This document shows, piece after piece, positions 22,920 to 23,912 of a DNA stretch of 23,912 nucleotides. The position numbers and the translations under genes are program-made. The stretch is from CAZNGF01 sp964572855. Its GTDB lineage: Bacteria; Bipolaricaulota; Bipolaricaulia; RBG-16-55-9; JAJCYT01. Below the pieces are notes generated by a model. It was given only the letters and a program-made list of their open reading frames with translations. It did not search any database and was not told where the DNA came from. Position 1 is the first letter of the stretch, and every line of letters starts with the position of its first letter. The DNA lies in the NCBI GenBank assembly GCA_964572855.1, contig CAZNGF010000048.1:1-23912 (forward strand), in the 5' to 3' direction.

Positions 22920-23234
22920 ATGGCCTTCAAAGCGATCATCCTGTTGAAACGCAAGGACGAGCTGAGCCGGCAGGGGTTCGCGGACTGGTGGCTCAAAGAA
23001 CACGCGCCGCTGGCGGCCAAGCTGCCCGGGCTGCGCCGCTTCTGCTTCAACCTCGCGACCGACGAGGACGCGGCCTACGACGGGGTGTCGGAACTCTGGT
23101 TCGACTCCAAAGCCGACTTCGAGGCGGCCTACCAGAGCGAGACCGGCCGGGCCGTGGCGGCTGACTCCATGGAGCACGTGAGCCGGCGCGACCGGATACT
23201 GGTCGAGGAGCACGACTTCGAGCCGGCCGCTTAG
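22920..23234 (+). CDS. EthD domain-containing protein
   Basis: The 104-residue protein has the dimeric alpha/beta-barrel type of EthD (PF07110). FKAIILLKRKDELSRQGFAD and WWLKEHAPLAAKLPGLRRFC form the first half, with the typical W-x(5)-HAPL signature. ELWFDSKADFEAAYQSETGR forms the second, with the family's FD/S..(D/E)F motif. The length equals a single domain. EthD proteins act in degradation or as small monooxygenase-like partners; the substrate is not identifiable here. Start ATG 22920 follows AAAGGAG at short spacing. It is flanked by two dispersed repeats, so it is probably transcribed alone or by read-through. Confidence 0.87.
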   Translation: MAFKAIILLKRKDELSRQGFADWWLKEHAPLAAKLPGLRRFCFNLATDEDAAYDGVSELWFDSKADFEAAYQSETGRAVAADSMEHVSRRDRILVEEHDFEPAA

Positions 23235-23282
23235 TCGGCGCAAGTCGCAAGCCGCTAGTCCACCGCCACGATGTTTTTCTGT

Positions 23283-23381
23283 GTAGGGGTCCCATTCATG
23301 GGACCCGGAATACGCGCCCGGTTCATTGGCGCGACCAAGACCGGGACGCGTGGCCGCGGGCGCGATGAAGCGCGCCCCTAC
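23283..23381. repeat. 99-bp dispersed palindromic repeat with three hairpins
   Basis: Outer inverted ends GTAGGGG (23283-23289) and CCCCTAC (23375-23381) enclose three hairpins: GGGTCCCAT/ATGGGACCC (23287-23306), CGCGCC/GGCGCG (23313-23333) and GGGCGCG/CGCGCCC (23358-23377). Each loop holds an ATTCAT- or ATGAA-like core. This is the GTAGGGG...CCCCTAC repeat type common in Chloroflexota and cyanobacteria genomes. Confidence 0.7.
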
Positions 23382-23411
23382 GCCGGGAAACCACCGTGGT
23401 CCAGTACTAAT

Positions 23412-23437
23412 CACCCTCTCCCCTCAAGGGAAAGGGG
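23412..23437. repeat. Partial copy of the repeat found at 10211
   Basis: Arms CCCTCTCCC (23414-23422) and GGGAAAGGG (23428-23436) with a 5-nt loop form a 9-bp stem with one mismatch. The first arm is identical to that at 10211-10219. The second hairpin of the longer element is absent. Confidence 0.55.
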
Positions 23438-23456
23438 ATCACAAAGGGGCCAGCTC

Positions 23457-23912
23457 ATGATCAGCTATCGCGAGGGGGACGTGCGCTTCATCGTGCGCGC
23501 GGCGGGCGCCGCGCTGCACCAAGGGCACGTGTTGATCCACCAGGCCGAGGGGGACGGCTTCTGGGCGCTGCCCGGCGGGCGCGGGGAGCTGCTGGAGCCC
23601 ACGCGCGCCACGCTCCAGCGCGAGTTCATGGAGGAACTGGGCGCCGAGGTCGAGGTCGGCCGCCTGCTCTGGGTGGTGGAGGGGTTCTACGGGCGCGCGG
23701 GGCGGCGCTACCACGAGCTCGGGTTCTACTACCTCACGCGCTTCCCGCATGATTCGCCGTTCCTCGACCTCGGCAGGACCTACATGGGCGAGGAGTACTT
23801 CCCAAAGCGCGCGAACGTCCCGCTCACGTTCCGCTGGGCACCGGTGGCCGAGCTGCCCGAGTGGGACTTCTACCCGGTCTTCCTGCGCACCGCGCTGGCC
23901 GAGCCGCCCGAG
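23457..23912 (+). CDS. Nudix hydrolase (3' end beyond the window)
   Basis: The open frame runs 152 codons to the window edge without a stop. The Nudix box is perfect: Gly41, Glu47, then REFMEELGA (55-63), matching GX5EX7REUXEEXGU. PGG (39-41) precedes it. The domain begins YREGDVRFIVRAAGAALHQG, and the later block GRRYHELGFYYLTRF is common in Nudix proteins close to MutT/NUDT-type pyrophosphohydrolases. They cleave nucleoside diphosphates linked to another group; the substrate is not predictable. The ATG at 23457 follows AAGGGG at 7-nt spacing. It lies directly behind the partial repeat at 23412, so any promoter must be in or before the repeat region. Confidence 0.88.
   Translation, partial: MISYREGDVRFIVRAAGAALHQGHVLIHQAEGDGFWALPGGRGELLEPTRATLQREFMEELGAEVEVGRLLWVVEGFYGRAGRRYHELGFYYLTRFPHDSPFLDLGRTYMGEEYFPKRANVPLTFRWAPVAELPEWDFYPVFLRTALAEPPE

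Noticed and set aside
23047..23414. Minus-strand frames across the EthD gene and repeat region
   Set aside because: They are translations of the dispersed repeats and the opposite strand of a clear EthD gene.
23235..23456. CRISPR array or tRNA in the repeat-rich gap
   Set aside because: The palindromes differ in sequence and spacing, with no regular spacer pattern and no cloverleaf.

Overview
The window is a GC-rich bacterial chromosome segment with densely packed, head-to-tail genes. Many starts sit behind AAAGGAG-type ribosome sites and many neighbours share ATGA overlaps. No rRNA, tRNA, CRISPR array or phage gene is visible. Signal peptides, a Dpp-type peptide transporter and an OmpR-type two-component pair show a free-living bacterium. 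The dispersed palindromic repeats are of kinds I associate with large genomes of Chloroflexota-like and other uncultured lineages. The phylum cannot be fixed from this window.

Layout: (1) 1-128 holds a possible insertion-sequence end remnant. (2) 129-4301, minus strand: a four-gene operon for a 2-oxoacid:acceptor oxidoreductase (alpha, beta, gamma subunits) led by a GltD-like FAD/NAD(P)H and ferredoxin-domain protein, every junction an ATGA overlap. Its upstream region contains nested dyad symmetry. (3) 4574-5356, minus: enoyl-CoA hydratase with its own TTGACA promoter. (4) 5455-15946, minus: an eight-gene envelope operon. In transcription order it encodes an anchored Ig-like protein, an exported beta-repeat protein, a peptide-binding protein, two Dpp-type permeases (no ATPase), an exported HEAT-like repeat protein, an exported protein with a glutamine-amidotransferase-like region and two membrane helices, and a six-helix membrane protein. 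Upstream of its first gene lies an 18-bp sequence matching the PHO-box direct-repeat pattern (CTGTCAT-N4-CTGTCAC), placed 10 bp before a -10 box. (5) 16085-16420, plus: a small two-helix membrane protein, divergent from the operon and overlapping tail-to-tail with (6) a sensor kinase/OmpR-family regulator pair (16404-18433, minus). (7) 18545-23912, plus: an atypical short-chain dehydrogenase, a CPBP-like membrane protein, a histidine phosphatase, an M20 dipeptidase, an amino-acid-synthesis family (PF06684) protein, an EthD-domain protein and a Nudix hydrolase cut by the window end. The last three are separated by dispersed repeats.

The themes are peptide uptake (binding protein and permeases) and peptide hydrolysis (M20 peptidase), 2-oxoacid oxidation to acyl-CoA, and envelope sensing. 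The most interesting points are the PHO-box-like promoter beside a two-component system, the ATPase-less transporter operon with unassigned exported partners, and a palindromic repeat lying in frame between the start codon and signal peptide of the HEAT-like protein.
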